In this document: in pieces, positions 18,210 through 27,899 of the stretch
How positions within the stretch are numbered: position 1 is the first letter of the stretch
How the letters are laid out: each line of letters opens with the position of its first letter
NCBI GenBank assembly: GCA_004292745.1
Contig: RDXH01000017.1
Span: 1 to 45,468 of the forward strand
Direction of reading: 5' to 3'
DNA from: Oscillatoriales cyanobacterium
Lineage (GTDB): Bacteria > Cyanobacteriota > Cyanobacteriia > Cyanobacteriales > Microcoleaceae
DNA: 45,468 nucleotides
Translations under genes and position numbers: made by a program
The notes under the pieces: model-generated
Told to the model about the DNA's origin: nothing
Seen by the model: the letters and a program-made list of their open reading frames with translations, nothing else
Databases searched by the model: none

Positions 18210-18398
18210 ATGAGTATTGAAGATAGAGCAAAGGCAACTGCCAAAAATATCGAAGGTGCAGCTCAAGAAGCTCTGGGCAATGTTACTGGCGATCCCAAGG
18301 ATAAAGCTGAAGGCAAAGCCAAGCAAAAACAAGCTGAAGCCAGCCACACTGTCGAAGATGCCAAAGATGCAGTCAAAGACGTAATAGACAAAGCCTAA
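18210..18398 (+). CDS. CsbD family protein
   Basis: A 62-aa, highly charged protein with the family's opening MSIEDRAKATAKNIEGAAQE, central GNVTGDPKDKAEGKAKQ and a closing DAVKDVIDKA. CsbD-like proteins are general-stress proteins of unknown mechanism. AAGGAG lies seven bases before the ATG. A strong hairpin terminator follows at 18412-18438. Confidence 0.92.
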   Translation: MSIEDRAKATAKNIEGAAQEALGNVTGDPKDKAEGKAKQKQAEASHTVEDAKDAVKDVIDKA

Positions 18399-18411
18399 CA
18401 TTTGGTTTGGT

Positions 18412-18438
18412 GAAAGGGTCTCAATCTGAGACCCTTTC
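18412..18438 (+). terminator. 12-bp perfect hairpin after csbD
   Basis: GAAAGGGTCTCA and TGAGACCCTTTC are separated by ATC. A T-rich stretch (ATTTTTT) follows about 13 bases later. The stem strength and position just after the csbD stop fit an intrinsic terminator or mRNA-stabilising 3' hairpin. Confidence 0.8.
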
Positions 18439-18474
18439 AACTCTTCAAAAATTTTTTAAATTGGAGGAAAAAAA

Positions 18475-18918
18475 GTGAGTTTATTTCAGCAAAGTCGCAA
18501 AATAATTGTGGGACTACTCTTGGTTTTAGTGCTCAGTTTTACCACAGCTTGCACCCCAAGCGTTTCAGCTCAAAAACCGATGAATACACCTGTAGCCATT
18601 GGTGGCAGTCAGGGTAATTACGCGCAGCTAGAACAGGGGAATACCGCAGCAGGTCAAGATTTTGGTCAATGGGTAACAAAGACGGCTAAGGGACTGGTTC
18701 AAGATGCTTATGTGCGCGACAACAACAAGCTGGGAGTTGTGATTACCCCCGAAGTCCGCCCTACAGAAGTCAAGGATTTGGCGAAATCTTTAGCACAAGG
18801 TTTTCACAAAAATTTTCCTAACCAAGATGTAAGTGTTTTGGTGTATGCGCCAGATAAAAAACTGATTTTGACTGCCAAGTATGACCAGCAATCAAATCAA
18901 ATAGAATACAAGTCTTGA
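18475..18918 (+). CDS. putative lipoprotein
   Basis: A 147-aa protein with GTG start and GGAGG at 18463-18467. The signal sequence (KIIVGLLLVLVLSFTTACTP) ends in a lipobox-like TTAC, so Cys26 would be lipidated. The mature part has KLGVVITPEVRPTEVKDLAK and a predicted alpha/beta region (QDVSVLVYAPDKKLILTAKY). I do not recognise a named family. It follows csbD and precedes another conserved-looking small gene, suggesting envelope stress, but that is inference. Confidence 0.75.
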   Translation: MSLFQQSRKIIVGLLLVLVLSFTTACTPSVSAQKPMNTPVAIGGSQGNYAQLEQGNTAAGQDFGQWVTKTAKGLVQDAYVRDNNKLGVVITPEVRPTEVKDLAKSLAQGFHKNFPNQDVSVLVYAPDKKLILTAKYDQQSNQIEYKS

Positions 18919-18955
18919 CCGAATTAGTCAGTGATAGCAGTCGCCAAAGCTATAC

Positions 18956-19014
18956 GGTCATTGAGCGAAGTCGAAATGTAATATTGGTGGACATTTCGAC
19001 TTCGCTCAATGACC
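18956..19014. repeat. 24-bp perfect inverted repeat (GGTCATTGAGCGAAGTCGAA type)
   Basis: Arms 18956-18979 and 18991-19014 are perfect reverse complements around an 11-nt loop. The core TCATTGAGCGAAGTCGAAAT is a sequence type that recurs in filamentous cyanobacterial genomes. Just after it, GGATAAACGCAG(T/C)CGTTGGG occurs twice (19022-19067). No transposase is present, so it is a non-autonomous or REP-like element. Confidence 0.85.
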
Positions 19015-19188
19015 ACAAATGCGGATAAACGCAGTCGTTGGGCAGGATAAACGCAGCCGTTGGGTTCTGCCTGCCTTGATGGTTGCTATACAAATGTCGC
19101 CAATTTGTGGTTTAGTCAACCACTAATTATTGGCAAAAAAGTCTCTATTTGAGACACAAAAGTTGTCTAGATTGGAAAAGAAATTACG

Positions 19189-19701
19189 ATGAGTACCAGC
19201 GATAATTACAAACGTCAAATCATGAGCGATTTGGCAAGTGGCGATCGAGAAATGATGCCAGAAACATCCGGGGCAGAATACGAAAATTTTGACGATTTTG
19301 CTCAACGAACTTCGCCGGCTGAGCGGAAACAATTATTTGGTAATTCTCTGAATCACGACTCCTTGCCGCCGGCGCAATTGGAACCGGAATTGCAAAAAGC
19401 GATCGCCCAAATTAAACCAAACGAACGGGATGACGTGGCGCGGGAATTTTTCAAGCAATTGAGCAAGAGAGGATTGAACGATCGCGCCTTGGAACAACAG
19501 CTAGGGCTTTCTACTCACCACGCCAGCCGCATGAATGCTGACGATGTTACCAAATTAGCCTCGTTTACCTATCACAATCACCCGGATATTTTCCGAGAAG
19601 TGTTAGCCGAACAGCCTAGTTTGATGAAGTTTTTAGGAAATCCCGTGGTAGCTGGTATTTTAGGAATAGTTGCTGCTAAGTGGCTCAACAACCGCAAATA
19701 G
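19189..19701 (+). CDS. conserved-looking hypothetical protein with C-terminal hydrophobic tail
   Basis: A 170-aa protein. The N-terminal half is acidic and polar (FDDFAQRTSPAERKQLFGNS). The middle is helical (VAREFFKQLSKRGLNDRALE). The end is GNPVVAGILGIVAAKWLNNRK, a possible membrane-associated helix. No catalytic motif is recognised. It is separated from the lipoprotein gene by the inverted repeat and has its own terminator. Confidence 0.7.
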   Translation: MSTSDNYKRQIMSDLASGDREMMPETSGAEYENFDDFAQRTSPAERKQLFGNSLNHDSLPPAQLEPELQKAIAQIKPNERDDVAREFFKQLSKRGLNDRALEQQLGLSTHHASRMNADDVTKLASFTYHNHPDIFREVLAEQPSLMKFLGNPVVAGILGIVAAKWLNNRK

Positions 19702-19744
19702 TCTGGTTTTCAAACAAGCCTAAAAGTTAATCTTTAAAGCCAAT

Positions 19745-19774
19745 AAAGGGCGATCGTGAGTGCGATCGCCCTTT
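19745..19774 (+). terminator. HIP1-based hairpin terminator
   Basis: AAAGGGCGATCG / TGAGTG / CGATCGCCCTTT is a 12-bp perfect stem followed by AATATTTTAT. The stem arms contain GCGATCG, showing how HIP1 sequence can be incorporated in a terminator. Confidence 0.8.
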
Positions 19775-19848
19775 AATATTTTATACCAAAATCACCAAAT
19801 TCTACCCCTTAATTCGTGTTACTAAAAGCAATGCTTTGAGCCGAAGAT

Positions 19849-19940
19849 GCCCAAGTCCCAATCCCCAATTCCCAATCCCCAATTCCCAATCCCCAATGCC
19901 CAATTCCCGATGCCCCCTGCTCAATTCCCAATTCCCAATG
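19849..19940. repeat. CCCAATK heptamer array
   Basis: About a dozen CCCAATT/CCCAATC/CCCAATG units, some lengthened to 8 bp by an extra C. They are preceded by GCTTTGAGCCGAAGATGCCC, which matches in reverse the GCATTGGGCCGAAAA unit beside the array at 34677-34794. The array sits 35 bp before the DsbA-like gene. Confidence 0.85.
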
Positions 19941-19974
19941 TAGGATTAAGTCTTGCCGTGAATTAGCAAAAAAG

Positions 19975-20757
19975 ATGAAGATATCCTCTATTTGGCGAAA
20001 ACTCCGCCACCAGCAAGCCCTGGGCTTTAGTGTACTGTTAGCAGTTTGCCTCGTATTCATCGGTTGTTCCCCCGCCCAGTCAGCCGGTGGAAATCCAGTC
20101 GATCCCAAATTAAAAGAGCAAGTCTTGCAAATCATCCGCGAAAACCCGCAAGCAATTTTGGAATCGGTACAAGCATATCAGCAACAACAGCAAGAGACTC
20201 TGAAAGCAGCGCAGCAGTCTTTTTTGCAGGAGATGAAAACTACTCCTAAATCTGCTATCGGCGATTCTCCCAGTACCGGTGCTGCTTCGCAACAGATTGT
20301 ACTGTTAGAATTTTCCGATTTTCAATGTCCGTTTTGCGCCCGCGCTCACGATACTGTCAAGCAGTTTATGGCAAAACACCAGGACAAAGTTACTTTAGCC
20401 TACAAACATTTTCCCTTGACTTCCATTCACCCTCAAGCCCTACCAGCAGCCAAAGCAGCCTGGGCTGCCCAACAGCAGGGTAAATTCTGGGAATATTACA
20501 ATGCTTTGTTTGAGGGACAAAAACAGTTGGGTGAGGAATTGTACGGATCGATCGCCCAAAAACTCAATCTCAAAGTCGATAAATTCAACAGCGATCGCAA
20601 CAGTCCCGCCGCCGAAGCCGCCATTGGGAAAGACGTGCAACTAGCTCAAAAGTTGGGTATAGAAGGCACTCCATTCTTTATTATGAACGGCAAAACCTTC
20701 TCTGGGGCGATCGAGCTTGCTGAAATGGAAAGCATTCTCGCTAGTCTCTCAAAATAA
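19975..20757 (+). CDS. DsbA-like thiol oxidoreductase, lipoprotein-type
   Basis: A 260-aa exported thioredoxin-fold protein. The N-terminal hydrophobic segment ends LVFIGCSP, giving a lipobox with Cys31. A helical linker (residues 45-90, PDKLKEQ-like, with QQQQQ) precedes the catalytic domain [13 protein letters not shown] with redox Cys118 and Cys121. The cis-proline loop [13 protein letters not shown] lies near residue 235. It would form or reshuffle disulfides in exported proteins. The start lacks a clear ribosome site. A terminator follows at 20838. Confidence 0.92.
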   Translation: MKISSIWRKLRHQQALGFSVLLAVCLVFIGCSPAQSAGGNPVDPKLKEQVLQIIRENPQAILESVQAYQQQQQETLKAAQQSFLQEMKTTPKSAIGDSPSTGAASQQIVLLEFSDFQCPFCARAHDTVKQFMAKHQDKVTLAYKHFPLTSIHPQALPAAKAAWAAQQQGKFWEYYNALFEGQKQLGEELYGSIAQKLNLKVDKFNSDRNSPAAEAAIGKDVQLAQKLGIEGTPFFIMNGKTFSGAIELAEMESILASLSK

Positions 20758-20837
20758 GTCCGTAACGGCAGAAAAAACTAAATTTCCACAGCCCCGACTT
20801 TTTTCAGAAGTCGGAGTTCGATCGCAAAACTGGCTTG

Positions 20838-20868
20838 AAAACCCCGTGCTCAAAGGACGGGGTTTTTT
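20838..20868 (+). terminator. intrinsic terminator
   Basis: AAAACCCCGT and ACGGGGTTTT form a 10-bp stem (20838-20847 with 20857-20866), running into TTTTTT. A smaller CCGACTT/AAGTCGG hairpin at 20794-20814 precedes it. Together they end the DsbA-like gene. Confidence 0.85.
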
Positions 20869-21158
20869 GTTCCTTAATGTTTGGTAACACACACCAACTG
20901 AATCAGTAAGTCTGTAACAACGATATCATGTATATTTACTGACCATTTATAAAATAGGGAACAAATTCCCTATAAGTATTGTCTTAGGGGACTTATAAGT
21001 TGGTAATAAATGAAGATATTTTGCCTTTAAACAGATCTCTAAAACCTAGCGAGTAAATTCAAATGAGTATGATTTTTAAATATTTATCTGAAAATAATCG
21101 GCAAGACAATCGTCACTTTTAATATCCATATCCCTGGCATCTACGAGGAGACTTGATC
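20869..21158 (+). promoter_or_regulatory. AT-rich leader of the large DUF4347 gene
   Basis: A 290-bp spacer with no gene. It is AT-rich, with several TATAA-like hexamers (near 20948, 20993), but no promoter can be chosen with confidence. GAGGAG at 21145-21150 is a strong ribosome site. It is 8 bp from the GTG at 21159 and only 2 bp from the TTG at 21153, so the GTG is taken as the start. Confidence 0.45.
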
Positions 21159-24100
21159 GTGGAAAAAATTACGCAGATAGTTTTTATCGATCCGAGCGTT
21201 GAAGATTACCAAAGCCTTGCACAAAGCACAGAACCAAACACAGAAACATTGATACTCGATCGCACAGGCGATGGAGTCGAGCAAATTACCCAGTTACTAG
21301 CCAACTACACCAATATTTCCGCCGTTCACATCATTTCTCACGGCGGGCCTGGAAGTTTACAACTGGGAGCAATGGAGCTAAATTCGGGCAACTTAGATGA
21401 ATATGGCGATCGGTTTGAGCAGTGGAAAAAAGCCCTAAGTCCCAACGCCGATCTTCTCATCTACGGTTGTAATGTGGCCGCACAAATCGCCCAACCCATA
21501 GCGGAACTCTCATTTCTGCAACGCCTCAATCAACTCACAGGTGCAGACATCGGCGCCTCAAAAACTCTGACAGGGAGTGCTCAATTAGGTGGTAACTGGG
21601 ATTTAGAAGTCACAATTGGTTCCATTGACACAGATTTAGCATTCAGCCAAGAGGCGATCGCAAATTACAGCCATGTTTTAGCTACTTTCGGAGTCACCAA
21701 CACCAACGACTCCGGCCCCAACTCGCTGCGAGATGCCATTACCCAAGCTAATGCTACACCTGGGGCAGATATTATTGACCTAACTGGCATTACTGGGACG
21801 ATCGCCCTCGCTAGCGCGCTGCCAATTATTAATGAAAGCCTCAGTCTCAATGGCCCTGGGGTGGCCAACCTGACAGTCAGCGGTAACAGCCTATTCCAGA
21901 TCCTGAGCACTAATAACGGCCCTGTTAGTATTTCTAACCTCACCTTTGCTAACGGTGGCGGTGCGATTAATAACGCCTCTGGCGTTACCCTGAACCTCAC
22001 CAACGTTAACTTTTCCAGCAACACCGCGGGACTCGGCGCTGCTCTCTTCAACCAGGGTGGCACAGTCACGATCGCGGGTTCCACCTTTACTGCTAATACA
22101 GTCAACGGTTCCGGCGGTGGCGCGATCCGGCAGGGTGGCGGTACTTTAAGCATTGTTGACAGCACTTTCACCGAAAACACAGCCAATGCGGCGAGTCAAG
22201 GCGGCGGTGCTATTTTGATCGATAGCGGTGCGGTAAACATTACTGGCTGCACCTTTGCTGGCAATAGTTCACAAAATACCGACGGTGGCGGTGCTATTTA
22301 TCACAGAGGTGGGGGCGAACTACTGAGCATTGTCAACAGCACTTTTACTAACAATATTTCAGCGGCTGACGGCGGTGCAATCAGGAACGACGCCCAGCCA
22401 TTGACTGTTACCAGCAGCACGTTTAACGGCAATCGAGCTACACAAAATGCAGGTGCGATCAGGAACGATGGTGTGGCAACCATTACTAACAGTACGTTTT
22501 CTGCCAACACCGCAGCCAACTTTGGCGCAATCAGAAATGGTGGCACTCTGAATCTCAGTAGCAGCACTCTGACTCTCAATACTGCCACAAATCAAGGCGG
22601 CGGTATTTTCAACACCTTGACGGCAAATGTCCGCAACACCATCATTGCTGGCAACACGGCCCCTTTAAACCCCGATGTAGACGGTACATTTACGAGTCAG
22701 GGCAATAACTTAATTGGAAATAGTGGTCCTGGTACTGGCTTCACTAATGGTGTTAATGGCGACCAAGTAGGCACTGCTGGCACTCCCATCAATCCGAATC
22801 TCGGAGCACTGAAAAATAACGGTGGCCCTACGCAGACTCACGCACCGAATTTAGGTAGTCTCGCGATCGACAGGGGTAACAGCGCGATCGCACTTACCAC
22901 GGATCAGCGTAACTTAACCAGGCTTTCTGGTAGCAATGTTGACATCGGCGCTGTAGAAATACAGCAGATTGTGAGCATTACTGCGCCGGATAATTCCGCC
23001 TCGGAAACTCCGATCGATCCAGGCACTTTCCGCATCAGTCGCAGTGCTAGCACAGTCGGTAATTTGACGGTGAATCTTGCCATTGATGCCAGCAGCACCG
23101 CCATTGCCGCTGACTACAATCTGAGTAGTACCTTTCCCGTCACTATTCCCAACGGGCAAAGCTTTGTGGATGTGATTCTCACTCCGGTGGATGACGCAAT
23201 ACCGGAGTTGGCAGAGACGCTGCGACTGAATTTGGTAAATGGGAATTATGCGATCGCACCAGCCAGCGGCAATGCTACGGTGACAATTACAGCCAATGAC
23301 TCGATTGCTTATGCGATCGCACTCACAAATCCAGCCACAGGTTCGCTCACAGAAGGGAATTCGGGCACTAAACCCGTCACCTTCACCGTCACCCGCAGCG
23401 GTGGTACAGGGGTAGCTAGTACAGTAAATTATGCGATCGCAGGAACCGCGACTAACGGCGCAGACTACAATAACATCAATGCTGCGGGGGCTAATAGCGC
23501 CACAGGGGCGATCGCCTTTGCCGCCAACGAAACTACTAAAACCATCTCTGTTGATGTCTTGGGCGAAACCCTAGTTGAACCTGACGAGACAATTACCGTC
23601 ACCCTGAGCAACCCGAATTTGACCGCAGCCCCGGAAAGTTCTACCATCACCGCCAACACTGCCACTGCTACCATCACCAATGACGATACCCCCCTTATTT
23701 CTATCAATAATGTAGTTGTCACTGAGGGAAATACGGGCACTGTTAACGCCACCTTTACTGCCTCCCTTTCAGCAGTTTCTAACTTGCCTGTCACCGTCAA
23801 TTATGCTACTGCCGACGGTACTGCTACTACCGCCGATAGTGATTACACAGCAGCGACAGGAAGTGTCAGCTTTGCCGCCGGAGAAACCACGAAAACCATT
23901 GCTGTTGCTGTCAATGGTGATGCTAAGTTGGAAACTGACGAAACATTCAATGTCAATCTCAGCAATCCTGTCAATGGAACTATCGCAAAAGTGACTGGGA
24001 TTGGGACTATTACTAATGATGATGTTCAATCTTCTTCCAGTAGCATCAGTATTAATAATGTCACGGTAACAGAAGGCAACAGTGGCACTACAAATGCTGT

Positions 24101-25895
24101 ATTTACTGTCAGTTTAAATAATCCCAGTCCCCAAACTGTCACCGTCAATTATGCTACGGCAGACGGCACTGCTACTACCGCCGATAGTGATTACACAGCA
24201 GCCACAGGAAGTGTCAGCTTTGCCACCGGAGAAACCACGAAAACCATTGCTGTTGCTGTCAATGGTGATGCTAAGTTTGAAACTGACGAAACCTTTAACG
24301 TCAATCTCAGCAATCCTGTCAATGGAACTATCGCAAAAGTGACTGGGCTTGGGACTATTACTAATGACGACTTAGAGTCACCAACTCCGACTCCAACTCC
24401 AACTCCAACTCCGACTCCAACTCCAACTCCCACTCCAACTCCAACTCCCATTCCCACTCCAACTCTCACTCCAACTCCAACTCCCATTCCCACTCCAAAT
24501 CCAACTCCCATTCCCACTCCAACTCCCACTCCAAATCCAATTCCAAATCCAATTCCCACTCCAACTCCCACTCCAACTCCAACTCTAATTCCCACTCCAA
24601 ATCCAAATCCAACTCCAATTCCAATTCCAATTCCAACTCCAATTCCCACTCCCATTCCGACTCCAACTCCGACTCCAACTCCCATTCCAACTCCAATTCC
24701 AACTCCCATTCCGACTCCAACTCCGACTCCAACTCCGACTCCAACTCCCATTCCAACTCCAACTCCAACGCCAGAATCTCAAGACGAAGATTGCATTTGC
24801 CAGCAAATAACCTTCCCCAGCCAAACTGATATTCGTGGCCCCAACCCCATAAATAGCAGCATCAACGATATAGGAAACGAGGATAGCCTTCTGGGCTCCA
24901 TTCGCAATGACAATATCAACGGCTTAGGTGGCAACGATTTGCTAATTGGCTACCCTGGGAATGACAATATTTATGGTGGAATTAACAGCGATGTCGGGAT
25001 TGGCGCGGGCAAAGATGACGACCTGATTTTTGGGAATGAAGGCGATGATTACATCAATGGACTCGCTGGGGAAGATGTAATTTTTGCCGGGGAAAACGAT
25101 GATGTTGTTTACGGTGGCAAAGATGATGACATCATGTTTGGAGATAAGGAAAACGATACTTTAATTGGCAATGAGGGTAATGATACTTTATACGGTGGTA
25201 CTCTTAACTCTTTAGATATCGATTCTACAGGTCGCGATTTGCTATTTGGCGTTACTGGCGATGATTATTTGAACGGAGAAGAACTCGCAGATTCTCTTTC
25301 TGGCGGTGATGGAAATGATACCGTACACGGTGGCAAAGGCGATGATTTAGTCTTGGGAGATTTGGGCAGCGATTTGTTGTTTGGCGATGAGGGTAGCGAT
25401 ACTCTCTGTGGCGGCGATGGAGAGGATACTATTTACGGGGATATTGGCAGCCCAGTACCCGTTGGTTCTGCGGGGAGTCAAGACCAAATATGTGGCGGTG
25501 ATGGCAATGATTTGCTGTTTGGCAATGAAGGTATGGATACTTTATGCGGGGATGCTGGGAATGATACTCTTAACGGCGGTAAGGATGAGGACAGTTTACT
25601 GGGCGGTGCTGGAGACGATTGGCTGTTTGGAGATGAGGGGAATGATACTTTAATTGGAGGTACTGGGAGCGATCGATTTATCTTAGGTATCGACAACGGC
25701 CGCGAGACTATTTTAGACTTTCAAAGTGGCAGGGATGCGATCGGCTTAATTGGCGGTTTAAGTTTCTCGCAATTGAGCATTAATGTAGAAAATAATTCTA
25801 CCTTAATCCGAGTTAGCAGTTCCGGTCAATTGTTAGCTACTCTCACCAATGTGTCAACAGGACTGATTAATGCTACCGATTTCGCAATCTTGTAA
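21159..25895 (+). CDS. giant DUF4347 / beta-helix / Calx-beta / RTX surface protein
   Basis: A 1578-aa protein. Residues 1-175 are DUF4347, with [13 protein letters not shown] (His61) and [11 protein letters not shown] (Cys104). A right-handed beta-helix of S-T-F-x-x-N-T type repeats spans about 178-600, entering through [13 protein letters not shown]. Four Calx-beta-like domains (about 605-1072) follow, the last two nearly identical in DNA. A Thr-Pro linker (1075-1205) precedes hemolysin-type Ca-binding nonapeptides ([17 protein letters not shown]) to the C-terminus. There is no N-terminal signal peptide, and the C-terminal RTX block fits type I secretion. Adhesion, motility or a self-processing surface enzyme are possible roles. 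No ABC secretion genes are nearby. Confidence 0.92.
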   Translation: MEKITQIVFIDPSVEDYQSLAQSTEPNTETLILDRTGDGVEQITQLLANYTNISAVHIISHGGPGSLQLGAMELNSGNLDEYGDRFEQWKKALSPNADLLIYGCNVAAQIAQPIAELSFLQRLNQLTGADIGASKTLTGSAQLGGNWDLEVTIGSIDTDLAFSQEAIANYSHVLATFGVTNTNDSGPNSLRDAITQANATPGADIIDLTGITGTIALASALPIINESLSLNGPGVANLTVSGNSLFQILSTNNGPVSISNLTFANGGGAINNASGVTLNLTNVNFSSNTAGLGAALFNQGGTVTIAGSTFTANTVNGSGGGAIRQGGGTLSIVDSTFTENTANAASQGGGAILIDSGAVNITGCTFAGNSSQNTDGGGAIYHRGGGELLSIVNSTFTNNISAADGGAIRNDAQPLTVTSSTFNGNRATQNAGAIRNDGVATITNSTFSANTAANFGAIRNGGTLNLSSSTLTLNTATNQGGGIFNTLTANVRNTIIAGNTAPLNPDVDGTFTSQGNNLIGNSGPGTGFTNGVNGDQVGTAGTPINPNLGALKNNGGPTQTHAPNLGSLAIDRGNSAIALTTDQRNLTRLSGSNVDIGAVEIQQIVSITAPDNSASETPIDPGTFRISRSASTVGNLTVNLAIDASSTAIAADYNLSSTFPVTIPNGQSFVDVILTPVDDAIPELAETLRLNLVNGNYAIAPASGNATVTITANDSIAYAIALTNPATGSLTEGNSGTKPVTFTVTRSGGTGVASTVNYAIAGTATNGADYNNINAAGANSATGAIAFAANETTKTISVDVLGETLVEPDETITVTLSNPNLTAAPESSTITANTATATITNDDTPLISINNVVVTEGNTGTVNATFTASLSAVSNLPVTVNYATADGTATTADSDYTAATGSVSFAAGETTKTIAVAVNGDAKLETDETFNVNLSNPVNGTIAKVTGIGTITNDDVQSSSSSISINNVTVTEGNSGTTNAVFTVSLNNPSPQTVTVNYATADGTATTADSDYTAATGSVSFATGETTKTIAVAVNGDAKFETDETFNVNLSNPVNGTIAKVTGLGTITNDDLESPTPTPTPTPTPTPTPTPTPTPTPIPTPTLTPTPTPIPTPNPTPIPTPTPTPNPIPNPIPTPTPTPTPTLIPTPNPNPTPIPIPIPTPIPTPIPTPTPTPTPIPTPIPTPIPTPTPTPTPTPTPIPTPTPTPESQDEDCICQQITFPSQTDIRGPNPINSSINDIGNEDSLLGSIRNDNINGLGGNDLLIGYPGNDNIYGGINSDVGIGAGKDDDLIFGNEGDDYINGLAGEDVIFAGENDDVVYGGKDDDIMFGDKENDTLIGNEGNDTLYGGTLNSLDIDSTGRDLLFGVTGDDYLNGEELADSLSGGDGNDTVHGGKGDDLVLGDLGSDLLFGDEGSDTLCGGDGEDTIYGDIGSPVPVGSAGSQDQICGGDGNDLLFGNEGMDTLCGDAGNDTLNGGKDEDSLLGGAGDDWLFGDEGNDTLIGGTGSDRFILGIDNGRETILDFQSGRDAIGLIGGLSFSQLSINVENNSTLIRVSSSGQLLATLTNVSTGLINATDFAIL
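24382..24774 (+). repeat. CCAACT-type hexanucleotide array encoding the Thr-Pro linker
   Basis: About 390 bp of 6-bp units (CCAACT, CCGACT, CCCACT, CCAATT, CCCATT, CCAAAT) encode TP, IP and NP dipeptides inside the DUF4347 protein. The period of 6 keeps frame, so slippage would change only linker length. The opposite strand is open throughout and gives false Gly-Val and Glu-Leu frames. Confidence 0.95.
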
Positions 25896-26160
25896 GTAGT
25901 TGAATCAAGTGCTCTCAATTCCGGTTGTATCGGAATTATTAAACCACAGAGGACACAGAGGACACAGATAGATTCAGAGCTGGTCGATAATCCCAAACAC
26001 GCGGCGATCGGGCAAAATATCCTGCAATGTGTTGTTGGAGATTAACGATTTTATTGATAAATGTTAAAATTTGTAAAATAATCTAAATAAAGTAGTATTA
26101 TGAGCTAATATTTGGTCAGAATTGGTATCATCCTTGACTCGAACGAGAGTATTTGTAACT
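25896..26160. other. spacer with dispersed repeat
   Basis: TCCGGTTGTATCGGAATTAT at 25920-25939 belongs to the same dispersed family as 14277, 28452 and 29172 (reversed). It is followed by the ACACAGAGG repeat at 25945-25970. The rest is AT-rich and probably carries the promoter of the metallo-hydrolase gene. Confidence 0.55.
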
Positions 26161-27138
26161 ATGCCTATTTCTCGTCGAACCTTTCTCACAGGAGCGATCG
26201 CCACCTCTTTCGCCCTACCTATCACCGGCAATTTATGGGCACAAACTGCTAGACCCATGATGCCTCGCAATACTGGCATCTATCGATTTAAATTGGGAAA
26301 CTTCAACCTGATTTCGATTAGCGATGGAACATTGAGCGTTCCCGCAGCAATCTTTGCTAGCAATGCCAAACCAGATGAGTTTAATCGGGTGTTGCAGCAG
26401 GGTTTTCAAGGGGAAAAACTCACCCTAGATTGTAATGTGCTGTTGGTGGATACCGGACAGAACAAAGTTTTAATCGATACAGGCAGTGGGTTGTTGAATG
26501 GAGCAACGGTTGGCAAGCTAATTGAAAACTTGCAGCAAGCAATGATTAAACCGAGCGATATTACTGCGGTGATTTTGACCCACGCCCATGGCGATCATGT
26601 GGGTGGTTTGAATGGAAAAAGTGGGTTGACCTTTCCTAATGCCCGGTATTTTATCGGCAAACAAGAGTGGAATTTTTGGACTGGGAGTTCGGTGGATTTA
26701 CCAAAGTTTGGGGGTCCGGCCGACATGAAAAAGCAGATGATTGAGATTGCTAAAACTCAGTTAGGTTTGATTCGCGATCGCGTTACTCAATTTGATGTTA
26801 ACCAAGAGTTTTTGCCGGGATTTACAGCCATTCCTGCCTACGGTCATACACCCGGTCACGTTGCGATTAGAATTGCATCGGGGAATGCGGTGATGGTGCA
26901 TACGGCCGATACGGTTCACACTAATACAATTAACTTGTGGAATCCAAGCTGGAAACCGATTTTTGATGCCGATCGCGAGATGGCGGCCACAACTCGCCAA
27001 GCGGTACTGGAAAAAATTGCGCGCGATCGCACGTTAATGTTTGCCTATCATTTTCCTTATCCAGGTATCGGATATTTGCGCGATCGCAATGGTGGTGGAT
27101 TCGATTGGCAACCTGTCAACTGGCAATTTGAAAGTTAA
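26161..27138 (+). CDS. Tat-exported metallo-beta-lactamase-fold hydrolase
   Basis: A 325-aa protein from the ATG at 26161; an upstream in-frame start at 26122 would bury the signal. The N-terminus MPISRRTFLTGAIATSFALP is a twin-arginine signal with cleavage near LWAQ. Zinc ligands are in THAHGDHVGG (His141, His143, Asp145, His146), with later GHTPGHVAIR and MVHTADTVH. The fold includes lactonases, sulfatases and beta-lactamase-like enzymes; the substrate is unknown. Its 3' end is partly duplicated 570 bp downstream. Confidence 0.9.
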   Translation: MPISRRTFLTGAIATSFALPITGNLWAQTARPMMPRNTGIYRFKLGNFNLISISDGTLSVPAAIFASNAKPDEFNRVLQQGFQGEKLTLDCNVLLVDTGQNKVLIDTGSGLLNGATVGKLIENLQQAMIKPSDITAVILTHAHGDHVGGLNGKSGLTFPNARYFIGKQEWNFWTGSSVDLPKFGGPADMKKQMIEIAKTQLGLIRDRVTQFDVNQEFLPGFTAIPAYGHTPGHVAIRIASGNAVMVHTADTVHTNTINLWNPSWKPIFDADREMAATTRQAVLEKIARDRTLMFAYHFPYPGIGYLRDRNGGGFDWQPVNWQFES

Positions 27139-27285
27139 TTCTGCTGTTAACAATTCAGGTTTTTTAAACAGTTTTCCAAAATCCTCAATTGTTGGTTGTC
27201 GCTCCACCTCAAAATGCTCTACACGATCCTTTTTCGTAACAACTAAAGTAAGCCCCTTAGCGTAATTGTCGCTACATCATGGCTC
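27139..27285 (-). pseudogene. possible remnant of a small gene (antitoxin-like tail)
   Basis: On the minus strand a start-less open segment reads DNYAKGLTLVVTKKDRVEHF and continues EVERQPTIEDFGKLFKKPEL. It looks like the end of a real small protein, perhaps an antitoxin. It begins after a TGA with no start codon and runs into the antisense of the hydrolase gene, so it is at best a fragment. It lies beside a Fic fragment, and both may come from one lost module. Confidence 0.25.
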
Positions 27286-27406
27286 TGCAAAATGCGCCCT
27301 TAATTGGTTGCCCACTCCAGGAACGTCATTAAAGATAGGCAAAAAGATCGGCAAAAAGTTAGCTTAATAAAAGCTGTAACCTATAATATAAAAACATTTT
27401 TTTAGA

Positions 27407-27667
27407 ATGGCGGGATTAGTCCAGTTTTGCGAGTTTTTTCTAGAAACTTGCATTGATCAGATTGATTTCATGACAGAGCTTTTGGAACCCACGCAACTCT
27501 TAAATCGAATTGAAGCGAATGTGGCGATCGCGATAAAGCAGCGATCGCTCTTGCCAGGAAGTTTTGCGTTATTGAAAGCAGCTTTTTTGGAGGGAGAAAT
27601 TGCGCGAGGGCGTGCGGCAGCTATCGCGGGGTATCAGGAAAGACAGGCGCGATCGGGGTGGATTTGA
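27407..27667 (+). pseudogene. truncated Fic family protein (C-terminal part)
   Basis: An 86-codon frame reading CEFFLETCIDQIDFMTELLE, LLNRIEANV, LPGSFALLKAAFLEGEIARG and GYQERQAR, as in the region after the catalytic domain of Fic/DOC AMP-transferases. The Fic core (HPFxxGNGR) is absent, and the frame ends abruptly in RSGWI. Those last codons come from a copied piece of the upstream hydrolase gene's 3' end (27647-27708). It is therefore cut at both ends and not expected to be active. Confidence 0.75.
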
Positions 27668-27708
27668 TTGGCAACCTATCAACTGGCAATTTGAAAGTTA
27701 ATTCTGCT
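27647..27708 (+). repeat. partial duplication of the metallo-hydrolase 3' end
   Basis: Positions 27647-27708 match 27078-27145, the last codons of the hydrolase gene plus its stop, with two substitutions and a 6-7 bp gap. Both copies begin at GCGCGATCG and end at TTCTGCT. The copy is joined directly to the Fic fragment, marking a recombination junction at or near a HIP1-like site. Confidence 0.85.
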
Positions 27709-27899
27709 TGCGGGAATAATACAGAGGTTATCTGCTACGATCGCCCCTTCGATGGCACAGAACCACACCTGATTGAAATCGCAAAAAATAGGACAAAAAA
27801 TAGAAAATAATGTTGATATCGTTGACCGTTGCATCAGAATGATTTAACCTTACTAGAACGCAGAGAAGACAGAGGGAGATAAGAGAGATGAATAATTAC

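Noticed and set aside
17867-18220. 117-codon plus-strand frame
   Set aside because: No ribosome site, unusual composition, and it overlaps both the small upstream gene and the csbD start.
24191-24824. Antisense frames of Gly-Val, Glu-Leu and Trp-Ser repeats
   Set aside because: They are shadows of the CCNACT hexanucleotide array inside the DUF4347 protein gene.
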